A stretch of DNA of 64,000 nt from Plantactinospora endophytica (GCF_016862915.1 NZ_BONW01000017.1:158820-222819), one strand, 5' to 3'. Positions 17,939-26,968 are shown, counted from the first letter of the stretch. Program-made: numbers and translations. Notes: generated by a model not told the origin, from the letters alone.

Positions 17939-18127
17939 GCCGACAGGTGAGCCGACCGTTGAGCCGCCGACCGGGGACGGGGCGCGCGGGCCGAGCAGTT
18001 CGGCGGCGAACCTCACCAACCGGCATCTTCTTCATCCAACACGGCACGGGCGGCTACCAGCGACGTGGCGACGGTCGAGTAGGGACGTGACAGGAACCAC
18101 TCCCGCAACCACTACCCCCGGGTAACC

Positions 18128-18143
18128 TACGGTGCCGTAACCT
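18128..18143 (+). promoter_or_regulatory. Operator-like palindrome and -10 element of the hemolysin III gene
   Basis: TACGGTGCCGTA (18128-18139) is a 12-bp palindrome with a mismatched centre. It overlaps TAACCT (18138-18143), a -10 element ending six bases before the GTG at 18150. There is no Shine-Dalgarno sequence, so the transcript is probably leaderless. A protein bound to the palindrome would block the promoter. Confidence 0.5.
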
Positions 18144-18149
18144 GATCTG

Positions 18150-18827
18150 GTGAGTACTTCCGCGCCGACCCGGCTACGCCCTGTCGACCTGGGCAAACCA
18201 CGGATGCGAGGCTGGCTGCACGCGTACGCCTTCTTCGTCGCGGTGGTGGCCGGCGTCGTACTCTGCTCGATCGCCGCGACCCGGCCCGGCTGGACGCCGC
18301 TGGTCAGTTGCGCCGTCTACAGCGTCACGGTCTGCGGCCTCTTCGGCACCAGCGCGCTCTACCACCGTCGGGTCTGGTCCGAACGCGGCTACCGGGTGAT
18401 GCGCCGGATGGACCACTCGATGATCTTCGTGTTCATCGCCGGTACGTACACCCCGTTCTGCCTGCTGGTGCTCTCGGCGGGCAGCGCGGCCGTACTGCTG
18501 CTGATCGTCTGGTCGGGCGCGGTGGCCGGGGTGGCGATGAAGCTGGTCTGGCCGCACGCGCCCCGCTGGGTTTCCGCGCCGCTCTACCTGGCGCTGGGCT
18601 GGGTCGCGGTCGCGGTGTTGCCGGACATCCTGGACCGGGGCGGAGTCACCGTGCTCGCGCTGCTGGTCGCCGGTGGCGCGGCCTACAGCATCGGCGCCGT
18701 CTGCTACGCGCTGCGCCGGCCCAACCCGTGGCCCACCGTCTTCGGGCACCACGAGCTGTTCCACGCCTGCACGCTGGTCGCGGCGATCTGCCACCACGTG
18801 GCGATCTACTTCGCCCTGTTCGCCTGA
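18150..18827 (+). CDS. trhA: Hemolysin III/TrhA family membrane protein
   Basis: 225 aa, seven predicted membrane helices, related to PAQR receptors. Family signature residues are present: Ser and His in GTSALYHRR, Asp in RRMDHSMIFVFIAGTYTP, and the last-helix pair in FGHHELFHACTLVAAICHH. In PAQR hydrolases these bind zinc. TrhA-type proteins have been linked to membrane lipid or fluidity homeostasis rather than true haemolysis. GTG start next to the -10 element, monocistronic. Confidence 0.92.
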   Translation: MSTSAPTRLRPVDLGKPRMRGWLHAYAFFVAVVAGVVLCSIAATRPGWTPLVSCAVYSVTVCGLFGTSALYHRRVWSERGYRVMRRMDHSMIFVFIAGTYTPFCLLVLSAGSAAVLLLIVWSGAVAGVAMKLVWPHAPRWVSAPLYLALGWVAVAVLPDILDRGGVTVLALLVAGGAAYSIGAVCYALRRPNPWPTVFGHHELFHACTLVAAICHHVAIYFALFA

Positions 18828-19013
18828 CCTGCTCCGCCCCGCCCGCCTGACCGCCGTCGCCCGCCCGCCCGTCCATCGGCCGGCGGTACAGGCTCCGTGC
18901 CCGGTATCGACTTCGCGCGGTGCAGACTCAGTCCCCGGTACAGAGGCGGTGCGGGGTGCAGATGCGGTGCACGGTGCGAATTCGCGCGCGGTGCAGACCT
19001 CGGGGAGCAGCCG

Positions 19014-19280
19014 TCAGAGCGGGCGGCCGGGGCGGCGTACCTCGTGGTACTCCTCGACGACCTGCTCCTCCCGGGCCGGTACCCGGGGGGCCACCACCGG
19101 CGTGACGACGGTACGGCGACGGTTGCGCCAGAGGTAGGTGGTCATGATGATCCCGACCACGCCGGCGAGCATCAGTACCCAGCCGACGGCGTTCAGGTTG
19201 AGCCAGCCCGTCTCGACGTCCACCGCGAACGCGAGGATCGCGCCGAGCGCAATGAGAAAGATGCTTCCACCGATGCCCAC
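19014..19280 (-). CDS. DUF6458 family two-helix membrane protein
   Basis: 88 aa from GTG 19280 with AGGAGGG upstream. Two membrane helices: IGGSIFLIALGAILAFAVDV and LNAVGWVLMLAGVVGIIMTT, with the conserved intervening WLNLNAVGW. A basic RNRRR segment and a short acidic/basic tail follow. It has a paralogue at 20345-20614. Between them, on the other strand, is the SixA-like phosphatase gene. Function unknown. Confidence 0.9.
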   Translation of the reverse strand: MGIGGSIFLIALGAILAFAVDVETGWLNLNAVGWVLMLAGVVGIIMTTYLWRNRRRTVVTPVVAPRVPAREEQVVEEYHEVRRPGRPL

Positions 19281-19541
19281 TGTGTCGCCCTCCTAGGCTG
19301 TCGACTGGTACCGGTCGGGCCGGTCCCGTCCGCGGGGTCGCGGTGTCCATCGACATACCCAGGCGTTTCAAATCCGAATCCGGCAAGCTGGGAGCAGCGT
19401 CGCTGCCGGTGCCGAACCGGCGGGCGGCTGGCCCGGCCGGGCCAGCCGCCGCGACAGAGGCCGAGCAGCACAGGGACGACGCCGGCCACGCACCGGGACG
19501 ACGCGACGGACGCACACGCCACGCGACGCAGGGGAGACAAC

Positions 19542-20255
19542 GTGACGGACACCAGCGCGGCCGGCGGAACCGGCGGTAACCCGGAATCGGGCGGGAACGC
19601 GGCGTCGGGCGGTAACCCGGAATCGGGCGGGAGTGCGGCGTCGGGCAGTGCCGGGCGGCCGGGTGGGGCCGGGGCACCGGTCGCGTCCGGAACGCAGCCG
19701 CGAAGTCTGGTACTGCTCCGGCACGCCAAGGCCGAGCGGCCGACCACGGCGCCGGACGCCGACCGTCCACTCACCGCCCGTGGGCACGCGGACGCCGCCG
19801 CCGCAGGTGCCTGGCTGGGCCACGGCGGCTACCTGCCGACCGTGGTCCTCTGCTCGCCGGCCAAACGCACCCGGCAGACCTGGCACGACGCCGCACTGGG
19901 CATGGCCGCGCCACCGATCCGCCCGCTCGACGGCCAGGCCCGACCCGCCGGAGGTACCGACGGCACCGGCCAGGCGGGCGGCGTACCGACCGTCCGGTAC
20001 GACCAGCGGATCTACCACGGGTACGCGACAGATCTGCTCGACCTCGTCCGTTGCACCGATCCGGACGCACCCACCCTGCTGCTGGTCGGACACAACCCGA
20101 CCATCTCGGAACTGTCCACTCTGCTCGATCCGGTGCACGCCGACCCGGAGGGGCTGCGTACCAGCGGAATCGTCATCCACCGGTTTGACGGCGGGTGGGC
20201 GGAACTGGGCCCCGGGGCGGGACCGATCGTCAAGTGGCACACCGCCCGGGGCTGA
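19542..20255 (+). CDS. SixA-like histidine phosphatase
   Basis: 237 aa from GTG 19542 with AGGGGAG six bases upstream. The first 50 residues are a low-complexity Gly/Ser/Asn leader containing a 12-residue duplication (NPESGGNAASGG, NPESGGSAASG). The phosphatase domain follows: LLRHAKAER places the catalytic His at about 61, LTARGHADA follows, CSPAKRTRQTW supplies the second Arg, and LLLVGHNPTISEL supplies the second His. SixA-type enzymes dephosphorylate phosphohistidine proteins or small phosphoesters. Divergent from one DUF6458 gene and convergent with the other. Confidence 0.88.
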   Translation: MTDTSAAGGTGGNPESGGNAASGGNPESGGSAASGSAGRPGGAGAPVASGTQPRSLVLLRHAKAERPTTAPDADRPLTARGHADAAAAGAWLGHGGYLPTVVLCSPAKRTRQTWHDAALGMAAPPIRPLDGQARPAGGTDGTGQAGGVPTVRYDQRIYHGYATDLLDLVRCTDPDAPTLLLVGHNPTISELSTLLDPVHADPEGLRTSGIVIHRFDGGWAELGPGAGPIVKWHTARG

Positions 20256-20294
20256 CCGGACGGATCGCGGCACGGTGCCGCGTACCCCGACGAA

Positions 20295-20334
20295 GGGTGC
20301 CCGGCCGGTGCGGTCGCGACCAGGCCGGGCACCC
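20295..20334. terminator. Bidirectional terminator
   Basis: GGGTGCCCGGCC (20295-20306) and GGCCGGGCACCC (20323-20334) form a perfect 12-bp stem with a 16-nt loop. It sits between the convergent phosphatase and DUF6458 genes. Confidence 0.75.
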
Positions 20335-20344
20335 GAAACGGTTG

Positions 20345-20614
20345 TCAGGTGGGTGGCGCGCTCGGCGGCGGTGGATCCGGCGGCGGTGGCATCATCGCCG
20401 TCGGATGCGACAGCCGGTTCTCCTCGACGATCAGGGTCCGGGCCCGCTTCTTGCGGTCCTGCCAGTACCACATGGTGGTGGCCAGCACGCCGAGCCCGGC
20501 CAGGATGAAGACCCAGCCGACCGTACGAAGGTCGAGCCACCAGACGTTCGCCCTGACCGCGAACGTCAGGATGGCTCCCAGGGTGATGAGGAAAATTCCT
20601 GTACCGATGCCCAT
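20345..20614 (-). CDS. DUF6458 family two-helix membrane protein (paralogue)
   Basis: 89 aa from ATG 20614 with a GGGGGAG site upstream. Strongly similar to the protein at 19014-19280: MGIGTGIFLITLGAILTFAV, then WLDLRTVGWVFILAGL, then a tryptophan-containing boundary and a KKRAR basic patch. The tail differs, ending in a Pro run (PPPPDPPPPSAPPT). The pair probably arose by local duplication with the phosphatase gene now between them. No function is known. Confidence 0.9.
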   Translation of the reverse strand: MGIGTGIFLITLGAILTFAVRANVWWLDLRTVGWVFILAGLGVLATTMWYWQDRKKRARTLIVEENRLSHPTAMMPPPPDPPPPSAPPT

Positions 20615-20761
20615 GTCCGCTGCACTCCCCCGTGCGATGGGTCGTGGGCTTTCATGACAAATCAGGTCAAACTGCTCCTAGCACCGCCTCAACAATAGCG
20701 CGGCGGCCGGCGAGCAACAGCTCCACCGGCCGCCGGAGAACAGCGTCGGAGTACCGCTCGG

Positions 20762-22654
20762 TCAGAAGGCTTCCTCGGGCAGGTCCATCAGCTCCAGGTC
20801 GGCGCCCTGCACGATCCGCCGGTCGGCACCGATCCGGGGCAACACCTCCCGGGCGAAGAACCGGGCGGCGGCCAGCTTGCCGGTGTAGAACGCCTTGTCC
20901 TGGGCGGATACCTCGCCGCTCAGCGCCCGCAGCGCGACCTCGGCCTGCCGTTGCAGCAGCCAGCCGACCACCAGGTCACCGACGGCGAGCAGGAAGCGCC
21001 GGCTGGCGAGCCCGACCTTGTAGAGCGCCCGCGCCTCGCCGCCCTGCGCGTCGCCGAGCCACCCGGTCATGGTGCCGAGCATCGCCTGCACCTCGCCGAG
21101 CGCCCGACCCAGGGCCGCCCGCTCCTCCTTGAGCCGGCCGTCGCCCGGCCCGCCGGAGACCGCGTCGGCCGGCTCGGTGCCGCCACCGGACTCGACGAAC
21201 GCCGCGATCTCCCCGGCCACCGCCATCAGGCTCGTACCACGGTCCCGGACGATCTTCCGGAAGAAGAGGTCGAGGCTCTGGATCGCGGTCGTACCCTCGT
21301 AGAGGGTGTCGATCTTCGCGTCCCGGACGTACTGCTCCAGCGGGTAGTCCTGGAGGAAACCGGAGCCGCCGAACGTCTGCAACGACTCGTGACCGAGCAG
21401 CTCGTAGGCGCGTTCCGAGCCGACTCCCTTGACCAGCGGCAGCAACAGGTCGTTGACGCCCTTGGCCAGCTTGGCGGTCGACTCGTCGCCGTTCGCCTCG
21501 GCGAGGTTGATCCGGTCCTGCCAGGTCGCGGTGTAGCAGACCAACGCCCGCAGCCCTTCGGCGTACGCCTTCTGGAGCATCAGTGAGCGGCGCACGTCCG
21601 GGTGGTGCGTGATGGTCACCCGGGGCGCGTTCTTGTCCGTCGAGCGGAGCAGGTCGGCACCCTGCACCCGGCTCTTCGCGTAGTCCAGGGCGTTGAGGTA
21701 GCCGGTGGAGAGCGTGGCGATCGCCTTGGTGCCGACCATCATCCGGGCGTACTCGATGATCAGGAACATCTGCCGGATGCCGTCGTGCACGTCGCCGAGC
21801 AGCCAGCCCTTGGCCGGTACGCCGTGCTCGCCGAAGGTCATCTCGCAGGTGTTGGAGACCTTGAGCCCCATCTTGTGTTCGAGGTTGGTCGCGTACGCGC
21901 CGTTGCGCTCGCCCAGCTCCCCGGTCTCGGAGTCGAAGTGGAACTTCGGGACCACGAACAGCGAGAGGCCCTTGGTGCCGGGGCCGCCGACGCCCTCCAC
22001 CCCGACCGGCCGGGCCAGGACATAGTGGATGATGTTGTCGGTCAGGTCGTGCTCACCACTGGTGATGAACCGCTTGACCCCCTCGATGTGCCAGGACCCG
22101 TCGGGCTGGGGAATCGCCCGGGTCCGGCCGGCGCCCACGTCCGAACCGGCGTCCGGCTCGGTGAGCACCATGGTCGACGCCCACTGCTTCTCGACGAAGA
22201 GCTTCGCCCACTTCTTCTGCCGCTCGGTGCCCTCCCGGTAGAGGGTGTGCGCGAAGGAGGGGCCACCCGCGTACATCCACAGCGGGGCGTTGGCGCCGAG
22301 GATCAGCTCGGCCGCCGACCACCAGAGCGCGCGGGGTGCCATCGTGCCGTCCAGCTCGGCCGGCAGGTCCATCCGCCAGAACTCCGAGGCCATCAGCGCG
22401 TGGTAGGACTTCTTGAACGGCTCCGGCAGCGGTGCGCTGTGCGTGGCCGGGTCGAAGACCGGCGGGTTGCGGTCGCTCGCGGCGTAGCTGGCCGCCAGGT
22501 CCTCCCGGGCCAGCCGGTCCACCTCGGCGAGCACGCTCCGCGCAGTGTCGGCGTCCAACTCGGCGTACGGGCCGGCGCCGAACGCCTGGTCCGCGCCGAA
22601 GACCTCGAAGAGGTTGAACTCCAGGTCTCGCCGATTGCTCCTGTAGTGGGTCAT
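20762..22654 (-). CDS. FadE5-like acyl-CoA dehydrogenase
   Basis: 630 aa, ATG 22654. Long-form acyl-CoA dehydrogenase closely resembling mycobacterial FadE5 along the full length. Shared blocks include an N-terminal [10 protein letters not shown], then [64 protein letters not shown] and a C-terminal [10 protein letters not shown]. Catalytic Glu lies in [17 protein letters not shown]-contacting residues in the TEPDAGSD region. The extra C-terminal domain (after about 450) is typical of the very-long-chain type. It catalyses the first step of fatty acyl-CoA beta-oxidation. Monocistronic and preceded by a double operator. Confidence 0.93.
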   Translation of the reverse strand: MTHYRSNRRDLEFNLFEVFGADQAFGAGPYAELDADTARSVLAEVDRLAREDLAASYAASDRNPPVFDPATHSAPLPEPFKKSYHALMASEFWRMDLPAELDGTMAPRALWWSAAELILGANAPLWMYAGGPSFAHTLYREGTERQKKWAKLFVEKQWASTMVLTEPDAGSDVGAGRTRAIPQPDGSWHIEGVKRFITSGEHDLTDNIIHYVLARPVGVEGVGGPGTKGLSLFVVPKFHFDSETGELGERNGAYATNLEHKMGLKVSNTCEMTFGEHGVPAKGWLLGDVHDGIRQMFLIIEYARMMVGTKAIATLSTGYLNALDYAKSRVQGADLLRSTDKNAPRVTITHHPDVRRSLMLQKAYAEGLRALVCYTATWQDRINLAEANGDESTAKLAKGVNDLLLPLVKGVGSERAYELLGHESLQTFGGSGFLQDYPLEQYVRDAKIDTLYEGTTAIQSLDLFFRKIVRDRGTSLMAVAGEIAAFVESGGGTEPADAVSGGPGDGRLKEERAALGRALGEVQAMLGTMTGWLGDAQGGEARALYKVGLASRRFLLAVGDLVVGWLLQRQAEVALRALSGEVSAQDKAFYTGKLAAARFFAREVLPRIGADRRIVQGADLELMDLPEEAF

Positions 22655-22688
22655 TACGCCTCTGCCCCCCGGACGTCGCGAACACAGG

Positions 22689-22727
22689 TTACCCGGCAGT
22701 AACAGGAGTTATATTACTCGCGGGTAA
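22689..22727 (-). promoter_or_regulatory. Two TTAC-N6-GTAA palindromes flanking the acyl-CoA dehydrogenase promoter
   Basis: TTACCCGGCAGTAA (22689-22702) and TTACTCGCGGGTAA (22714-22727) are the same 14-bp imperfect palindrome in opposite orientation, 25 bp centre to centre. On the minus strand, TAATATAAC lies between them and can serve as -10. This is the arrangement expected for a TetR-type repressor of fatty acid catabolism, 35-73 bp before the ATG. Confidence 0.7.
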
Positions 22728-22898
22728 GTCATGGTGGCGCACCCACACCAGTGACCCGCACCACAGTGACAGCAAGCTGACGCACAGTACCGGACCGGAC
22801 GCCCGGCGCGTCGCGGCCGGTCGCACCATCTTGGCTAGGACGCCGCCTCCGTCCACAGTTCGGACACCGCACCGCCGGGCCGCCGAGTTCCGCGTCGC

Positions 22899-24092
22899 TC
22901 AGTCGGGGGCGCCGACCTCCCAGCTCGGCACCGGCGCGGCGGTTGCCGAGTGCGGTCCCGGGTACTCCATCAGGACCAGTGCGATGTCGTCGTCGAGCCG
23001 GCCGCGTACCCATTCGACAAGTGCCGTCTCCAGCGAGGCCAGTCCGTCGGCGACGGTGCCGTGCCCGAGCAGCCGCCAGGCCCGGTCGGCGGTGGGGAAG
23101 AACTCCCCGTCCCGGCGCGCCTCGCCGAGCCCGTCCGTGAAGAGCAGCAGCCGGTCGCCCGGTTCGAGCCGCTCGACCCGGGGCCGGACCACCGGCATGA
23201 ACCCCAGCGGCGGCGCGGGAGCCGGCGGCTCCATCGGGATCACCTGACCACGCCGCAGCAGCAGGGGGGCCGGATGACCACAGTTGACGATCGTGAGCGT
23301 ACCGCCGCGCTCCTCCACCAGGGCCGCGGTGACGAAGTCCTCGTCGCCGACGTTCCGGGCCACCGACCGGTCCAGGTCGGCCACGATCGCCCGCAGGTCG
23401 GCCCGCTCGTACGCCACGTGCCGGTACGAGCCGAGCACGATGCTGGCCAGCCGGACCGCGTCCAGCCCCTTGCCCCGGACGTCGCCGATGATGATCCGCA
23501 CGCCGTACGGGGTGTCGATCGCCTCGTACAGGTCACCGCCGATGTCGGCGGCGGCGGTCGACGAGATGTAGTGCCCGGCCACCGCCAGACTGCCGACCTG
23601 CGGACCGAGTGGACGGAGTACCGCCTGCTGGGCCACGGAGGCGAGCTTGGACAACTCGGCGATCCGGTCGGCCTGCCGCTGCCGGATCACCGCGAACAGC
23701 GCCGCGATCGCCGTCGCGAGTACCACGCCGACCAGGTTGACCGTGGTGGCCAGCGGCACCACCCGGCCGCCCCAGGCCAGCGAGGCGGCCAGCACGGTGG
23801 CGATCACGCCGACCGCGAGTACCACCCGCCAGGAGGCGAAGGCGGCGGCCAGGAACGGGGCCGCCGCGACCAGGCCGACATAGTTGACCCTGGATTCGTC
23901 AGCGAACTCCACCACCGAGACGAGCGCGAGCAGCACTAGGGCCGCGCCGAGGCCGGCGCGGGAACCTTGGCTCAGCGGGCGACGGCCCGGCGGCATCAGT
24001 TGCATGGGTACGCCGAACAGCATGCCTGATCGACGAGCGCGATTGTACGAAGTTGACTCCTCGTCCGATCGGGTTCTGGCCACCTGGCGCAT
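22899..24092 (-). CDS. Membrane-anchored SpoIIE/PP2C-type serine phosphatase
   Basis: Up to 397 aa; ATG codons at 24092, about 24023 and 24005 are all possible and none has a convincing ribosome binding site. Four to five membrane helices lie in residues about 45-160 (AALVLLALVSVVEF through VNLVGVVLATAIAALFAVI). A short coiled linker (RQRQADRIAELSKLASVAQQAVL) leads to the SpoIIE phosphatase domain. Metal-binding Asp residues are seen in DIGGDLYEAI, GDVRGKGLDAV, FTDGLGEARRDGEFF and DDDIALVLMEY. Such enzymes dephosphorylate anti-anti-sigma factors, usually in response to membrane signals. The partner is not adjacent. Confidence 0.9.
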   Translation of the reverse strand: MRQVARTRSDEESTSYNRARRSGMLFGVPMQLMPPGRRPLSQGSRAGLGAALVLLALVSVVEFADESRVNYVGLVAAAPFLAAAFASWRVVLAVGVIATVLAASLAWGGRVVPLATTVNLVGVVLATAIAALFAVIRQRQADRIAELSKLASVAQQAVLRPLGPQVGSLAVAGHYISSTAAADIGGDLYEAIDTPYGVRIIIGDVRGKGLDAVRLASIVLGSYRHVAYERADLRAIVADLDRSVARNVGDEDFVTAALVEERGGTLTIVNCGHPAPLLLRRGQVIPMEPPAPAPPLGFMPVVRPRVERLEPGDRLLLFTDGLGEARRDGEFFPTADRAWRLLGHGTVADGLASLETALVEWVRGRLDDDIALVLMEYPGPHSATAAPVPSWEVGAPD

Positions 24093-24332
24093 CCCAGCGG
24101 TCCGGATCCGCCGGATCTTGTCGCCGAGTCAGCCAACCGTTGCAAGTCGAATGAACATTCTTAGATCATCGGGCTCACGTCACGCGGTCGCCCCGTCACC
24201 GGGACGCGCCGCCGATCCCGAACCGCCGATCCCGAGCTGCCCCGTCGATCCCGAGCCGCCGCGCCGATCCCGGACCAGAGCACGGATTCGGGCCAGTGCG
24301 TCGAGGGGTGCCGCGCCGACGGTCCGGGGCAC

Positions 24333-24989
24333 TCAGCCGAGTACCTCGTAGCGGACGTCGATGGCACCGAGGCTCAGCGACGCGATCGCCTCGAAGCCGG
24401 CCCGGGACAGGTCGATGCAGCGCCCCTCGACGAACGGCCCCCGGTCGTTGATCCGGACCACCACGGACCGGCCGTTGTCCGGGTTCGTCACCCGGACCCG
24501 GGTGTCGAAGGGCAGCGTCTTGTGCGCGGCGGTCAGCGCGTTCGGGTCGAACGCCTCGCCGTTCGCGGTGACCTGGCCCTGGTCGTAGTAGGAGGCGCCG
24601 CAGGACCCGGTCTCGACCACCCGGCTCGTCGGGCTGGCCACCGGTCGTTTGGTGGCGGGCTTCGCGGTGCTGCGCCGGGTCTGGCTCGGCGAGGGGCGGG
24701 TACTGGCCCGGGAGGCGCGCTCGGGCGACCGGGTCGGGCTGGGCGGCAGCGCGTCCGGGGTCGGCGATGTGGTCACCGGCCCGCCCGGGGTACCCGGACT
24801 GGTCACGTCGACCAGGGTGGGCGCCGAGGTGCTGGCGGCCGGATCCGTGCCGAGTTTCACCACGCCGGCCGCACCCGCGCCGACCAGCGCGACGGCGACC
24901 GCACCGGCGGCCACCACACCGGTCGGCCAGCGCAGAATCCGAGCACGGGCATGCTTTCCAGCCACCGGACCGTCCCCTCCCAGCAACAA
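24333..24989 (-). CDS. RlpA-like double-psi beta-barrel protein, membrane-anchored
   Basis: 218 aa. A basic N-terminus and one helix (TGVVAAGAVAVALVGAGAAGVV, about 23-44) precede an 80-residue Ser/Thr/Pro linker. The C-terminal RlpA-type double-psi beta-barrel spans about 125-218: GSCGASYYDQGQVTANGEAFDP, TAAHKTLPFDTRVRVTN, VVVRINDRGPFVEGRCIDLS. RlpA proteins bind or cleave peptidoglycan, some acting as lytic transglycosylases on stripped glycans. There is no SPOR domain, as usual in actinobacteria. It likely acts outside the membrane on the cell wall. Confidence 0.9.
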   Translation of the reverse strand: MLLGGDGPVAGKHARARILRWPTGVVAAGAVAVALVGAGAAGVVKLGTDPAASTSAPTLVDVTSPGTPGGPVTTSPTPDALPPSPTRSPERASRASTRPSPSQTRRSTAKPATKRPVASPTSRVVETGSCGASYYDQGQVTANGEAFDPNALTAAHKTLPFDTRVRVTNPDNGRSVVVRINDRGPFVEGRCIDLSRAGFEAIASLSLGAIDVRYEVLG

Positions 24990-25173
24990 CAGAGATCAGG
25001 TCGGACCGTAACGAGGGTGGTACTTCGGAAGTCAACGTGATCATGTGTTTTCGCCCGGTTATGTGGTGAAACGTGTAGCCGATCATCCGACCCCGAGTGG
25101 GTCGGACGTGCCCGGTACCGCGAGGGGGGCGGGGGCGGTCGGGGCCGGGTCGGACGTCACGGAGAATCACAGG

Positions 25174-25734
25174 ATGCTTCCCGTACGGGCGCGGCTGCGT
25201 GGACGGCTGGTCGAGGCGTTCCGCTGGACCGACCCCGGGCCGGAGAGCAGCCACCTGGTCAGCGACGCCTCCGGCTGGTGGCGGGACCCGGCGATCCTCG
25301 CCGACCTCGGTCCGGCGCTGGCCGAGCCGTACCGGGCCGATCCGCCCACCGTGGTGGTCGCCCCGGAGGTCACCGGGCTGCTGCTGGCGCCGCTGGTGGC
25401 GACCGCGCTGGGCGTCGGGCTCGTGCCGGCGTACAAGAACACCGGAGAGCGGCGGATCGCCGAGCCGACCACCTGGGCCTGGACCGGCGCCGACTACCGG
25501 GGCCGCCGGCTGGCCCTGGGGGTACGCGACCGGCACCTCGGCCCCGGCGACCGGGTACTGGTGGTGGACGACTGGGTGGCCAGCGGCGCCCAGGTACGTG
25601 CCCTCTACGAGGTCGCCGCCGCGCGCGGCGCCACCGTGCTCGGCGCCGCCTGCCTGGTCGCCGAGTGCTCCCCGGAGGTGGCGGCCGAACTCCGGCTGGA
25701 CAGCCTGCTCACCCCGACCGACCTTGACCCCTGA
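25174..25734 (+). CDS. Phosphoribosyltransferase-fold protein
   Basis: 186 aa from ATG 25174 with GGAG ten bases before. The PRPP-binding loop is at residues 131-140 (VDDWVASGAQ), preceded by the strand VLV, the type I phosphoribosyltransferase signature. The upstream flexible hood region carries VPAYKNTGERRI. Adenine phosphoribosyltransferase-like proteins share this spacing, but the hood is not diagnostic, so substrate is unassigned. Its gene is divergent from rlpA and convergent with the SUMF1-like gene. Confidence 0.8.
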   Translation: MLPVRARLRGRLVEAFRWTDPGPESSHLVSDASGWWRDPAILADLGPALAEPYRADPPTVVVAPEVTGLLLAPLVATALGVGLVPAYKNTGERRIAEPTTWAWTGADYRGRRLALGVRDRHLGPGDRVLVVDDWVASGAQVRALYEVAAARGATVLGAACLVAECSPEVAAELRLDSLLTPTDLDP

Positions 25735-25740
25735 CCGACC

Positions 25741-25838
25741 GGGCGCAGTCGTGCCCTGTCGGCCAGGTGGCCGGGTGTAGCCGTGCCGGAACTCTCAGGT
25801 GGCCGAGCGTAGGCGTGCCGAGACTCTCAGGTGGCCGG
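25741..25838. repeat. 32-bp tandem repeat over the 3' end of the SUMF1-like gene
   Basis: Units 25764-25795 and 25796-25827 (CAGGTGGCCGRGYGTAGSCG plus TGCCGRRACTCT) are 80-90% identical. The array continues with CAGGTGGCCGG at 25828, inside the gene, and with a more degenerate copy before 25764. The complement of each junction reads as a TGA stop; the one at 25827-25829 is used. Confidence 0.85.
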
Positions 25839-26963
25839 CGGCGGCTGCTCCGTACGGCACAGCCGGAAGCCGATGTTCGGCGCGAGGTGGTCGCCCCAGT
25901 CGTCGTCCCGCCAACTCGTCGAGGCGCGGGACATCCGGAACGAGACGCTTACCGCGCCGGCACAGTCGGCCCAGGAACCGCCCCGGAGCACCCGCTGCTC
26001 CCCGTCGGCCGGGCCGGTCGGACTCTCCACCGGGCTTTCGAGGTAGTACTCGGCGTCGTACCAGTCGGCCGTCCACTCCCAGACCGAGCCGGCCATCCCG
26101 TACAGGCCGTAGCCGTTGGGCGGAAGCCGGCGCATCGGCAGGATCGACAACTCGTCGAACCGGTCGAAGTCGCAGTGCTCTCGCGTCGGCGGCTCGTCCC
26201 CCCACGGATAGCGGCGGCCGACCAGCCCGCCCCGGGCCGCCCGCTCCCACTCCGCCTCGGTCGGCAACCGGTAACGGACCGTCTCCGTGGAGATCGCCGC
26301 GCAGAGTTCCTCGGCCTCCTGCGCGGCGACGCAGACCATCGGCTTGTCGTCGTACCCCCACGGCCGGCTCGGATCAGCGCGGGGCGGTACGCCGAACACG
26401 GACGCCGGGTCGACCGGCTCGTCGCCCCGGCTCAGCGTCATCCGGGGATGGTGTGCGTGCCAGTCGACCGCCCGGGTGGTCTCGTCCTCGCAGTACTGGA
26501 GTCGGATCCGGTTCGCCGAGTCGAGCACGAACCGCCCGCGCCGGCCGGCCGGGTCGGGATCGTCGTCCGGCTCCGGCTGCCCGTCCGGCGGCGGTCGCCA
26601 CCCCATCAACCGGCAGTACGTCGACCAGCTCACCGCCGTCTCGGACAGCCAGTAGCCGTCCAGCCGTACCCGGTGCACCGGCCACTCGTCCGGGTCGGCC
26701 GTCTCCGAGCCCATCAGGAAGGTACCGGCCGGGACGTACCGGAAGGTCAGTCCGTGCTCCTCGACGGCCAACCGGTCCAACAGGTCCCGCCGCGCGCCGG
26801 CCAGCTCGGCGTCGCCCGGGTCGAGCGCGTACGCCCGGTCGTAAACCGCCGCCGCGGCCCGCAGCTCGCCGGCCCGGACCAGTTTCCGGGCCAGTCGGCG
26901 CAGCCGGACCGGCCCACCGGTCGCCGCCCGCTCGGCGCGCAGCCACTCCTCGACCGCCGTCAC
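25827..26963 (-). CDS. SUMF1/FGE-fold protein of a radical SAM cassette
   Basis: 378 aa from GTG 26963, five bases after the radical SAM stop. A helical N-terminal 75 residues (AARKLVRAGELRAAAAVYDRA-like, resembling one TPR) precedes the formylglycine-generating-enzyme fold: FRYVPAGTFLMGSETADPDEWPVHRVRLDGYWLSE, RLPTEAEWERAARGG, YGLYGMAGSVWEWTADW, RVLRGGSW, IGFRLCR. The copper-binding Cys pair of true FGE (GGSxxCxxxxCxRYR) is not intact: GGSWADCAGAVSVSFR has only one Cys, displaced. It is therefore more likely a PvdO/EgtB-like or structural member than a sulfatase activator. Third gene of a coupled operon. Confidence 0.85.
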   Translation of the reverse strand: MTAVEEWLRAERAATGGPVRLRRLARKLVRAGELRAAAAVYDRAYALDPGDAELAGARRDLLDRLAVEEHGLTFRYVPAGTFLMGSETADPDEWPVHRVRLDGYWLSETAVSWSTYCRLMGWRPPPDGQPEPDDDPDPAGRRGRFVLDSANRIRLQYCEDETTRAVDWHAHHPRMTLSRGDEPVDPASVFGVPPRADPSRPWGYDDKPMVCVAAQEAEELCAAISTETVRYRLPTEAEWERAARGGLVGRRYPWGDEPPTREHCDFDRFDELSILPMRRLPPNGYGLYGMAGSVWEWTADWYDAEYYLESPVESPTGPADGEQRVLRGGSWADCAGAVSVSFRMSRASTSWRDDDWGDHLAPNIGFRLCRTEQPPPAT

Positions 26964-26968
26964 CCCGG

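Noticed and set aside
24211..24275. Repeated GATCCCG blocks, possible CRISPR-like or iteron array
   Set aside because: Spacing is irregular (14, 19, 19) and the units are only 7-10 bp; no cas or replication genes nearby.
24990..25173. Possible c-di-AMP riboswitch before the RlpA-like gene, where actinobacteria often have one
   Set aside because: I could not find the conserved core sequences or stems of that class.
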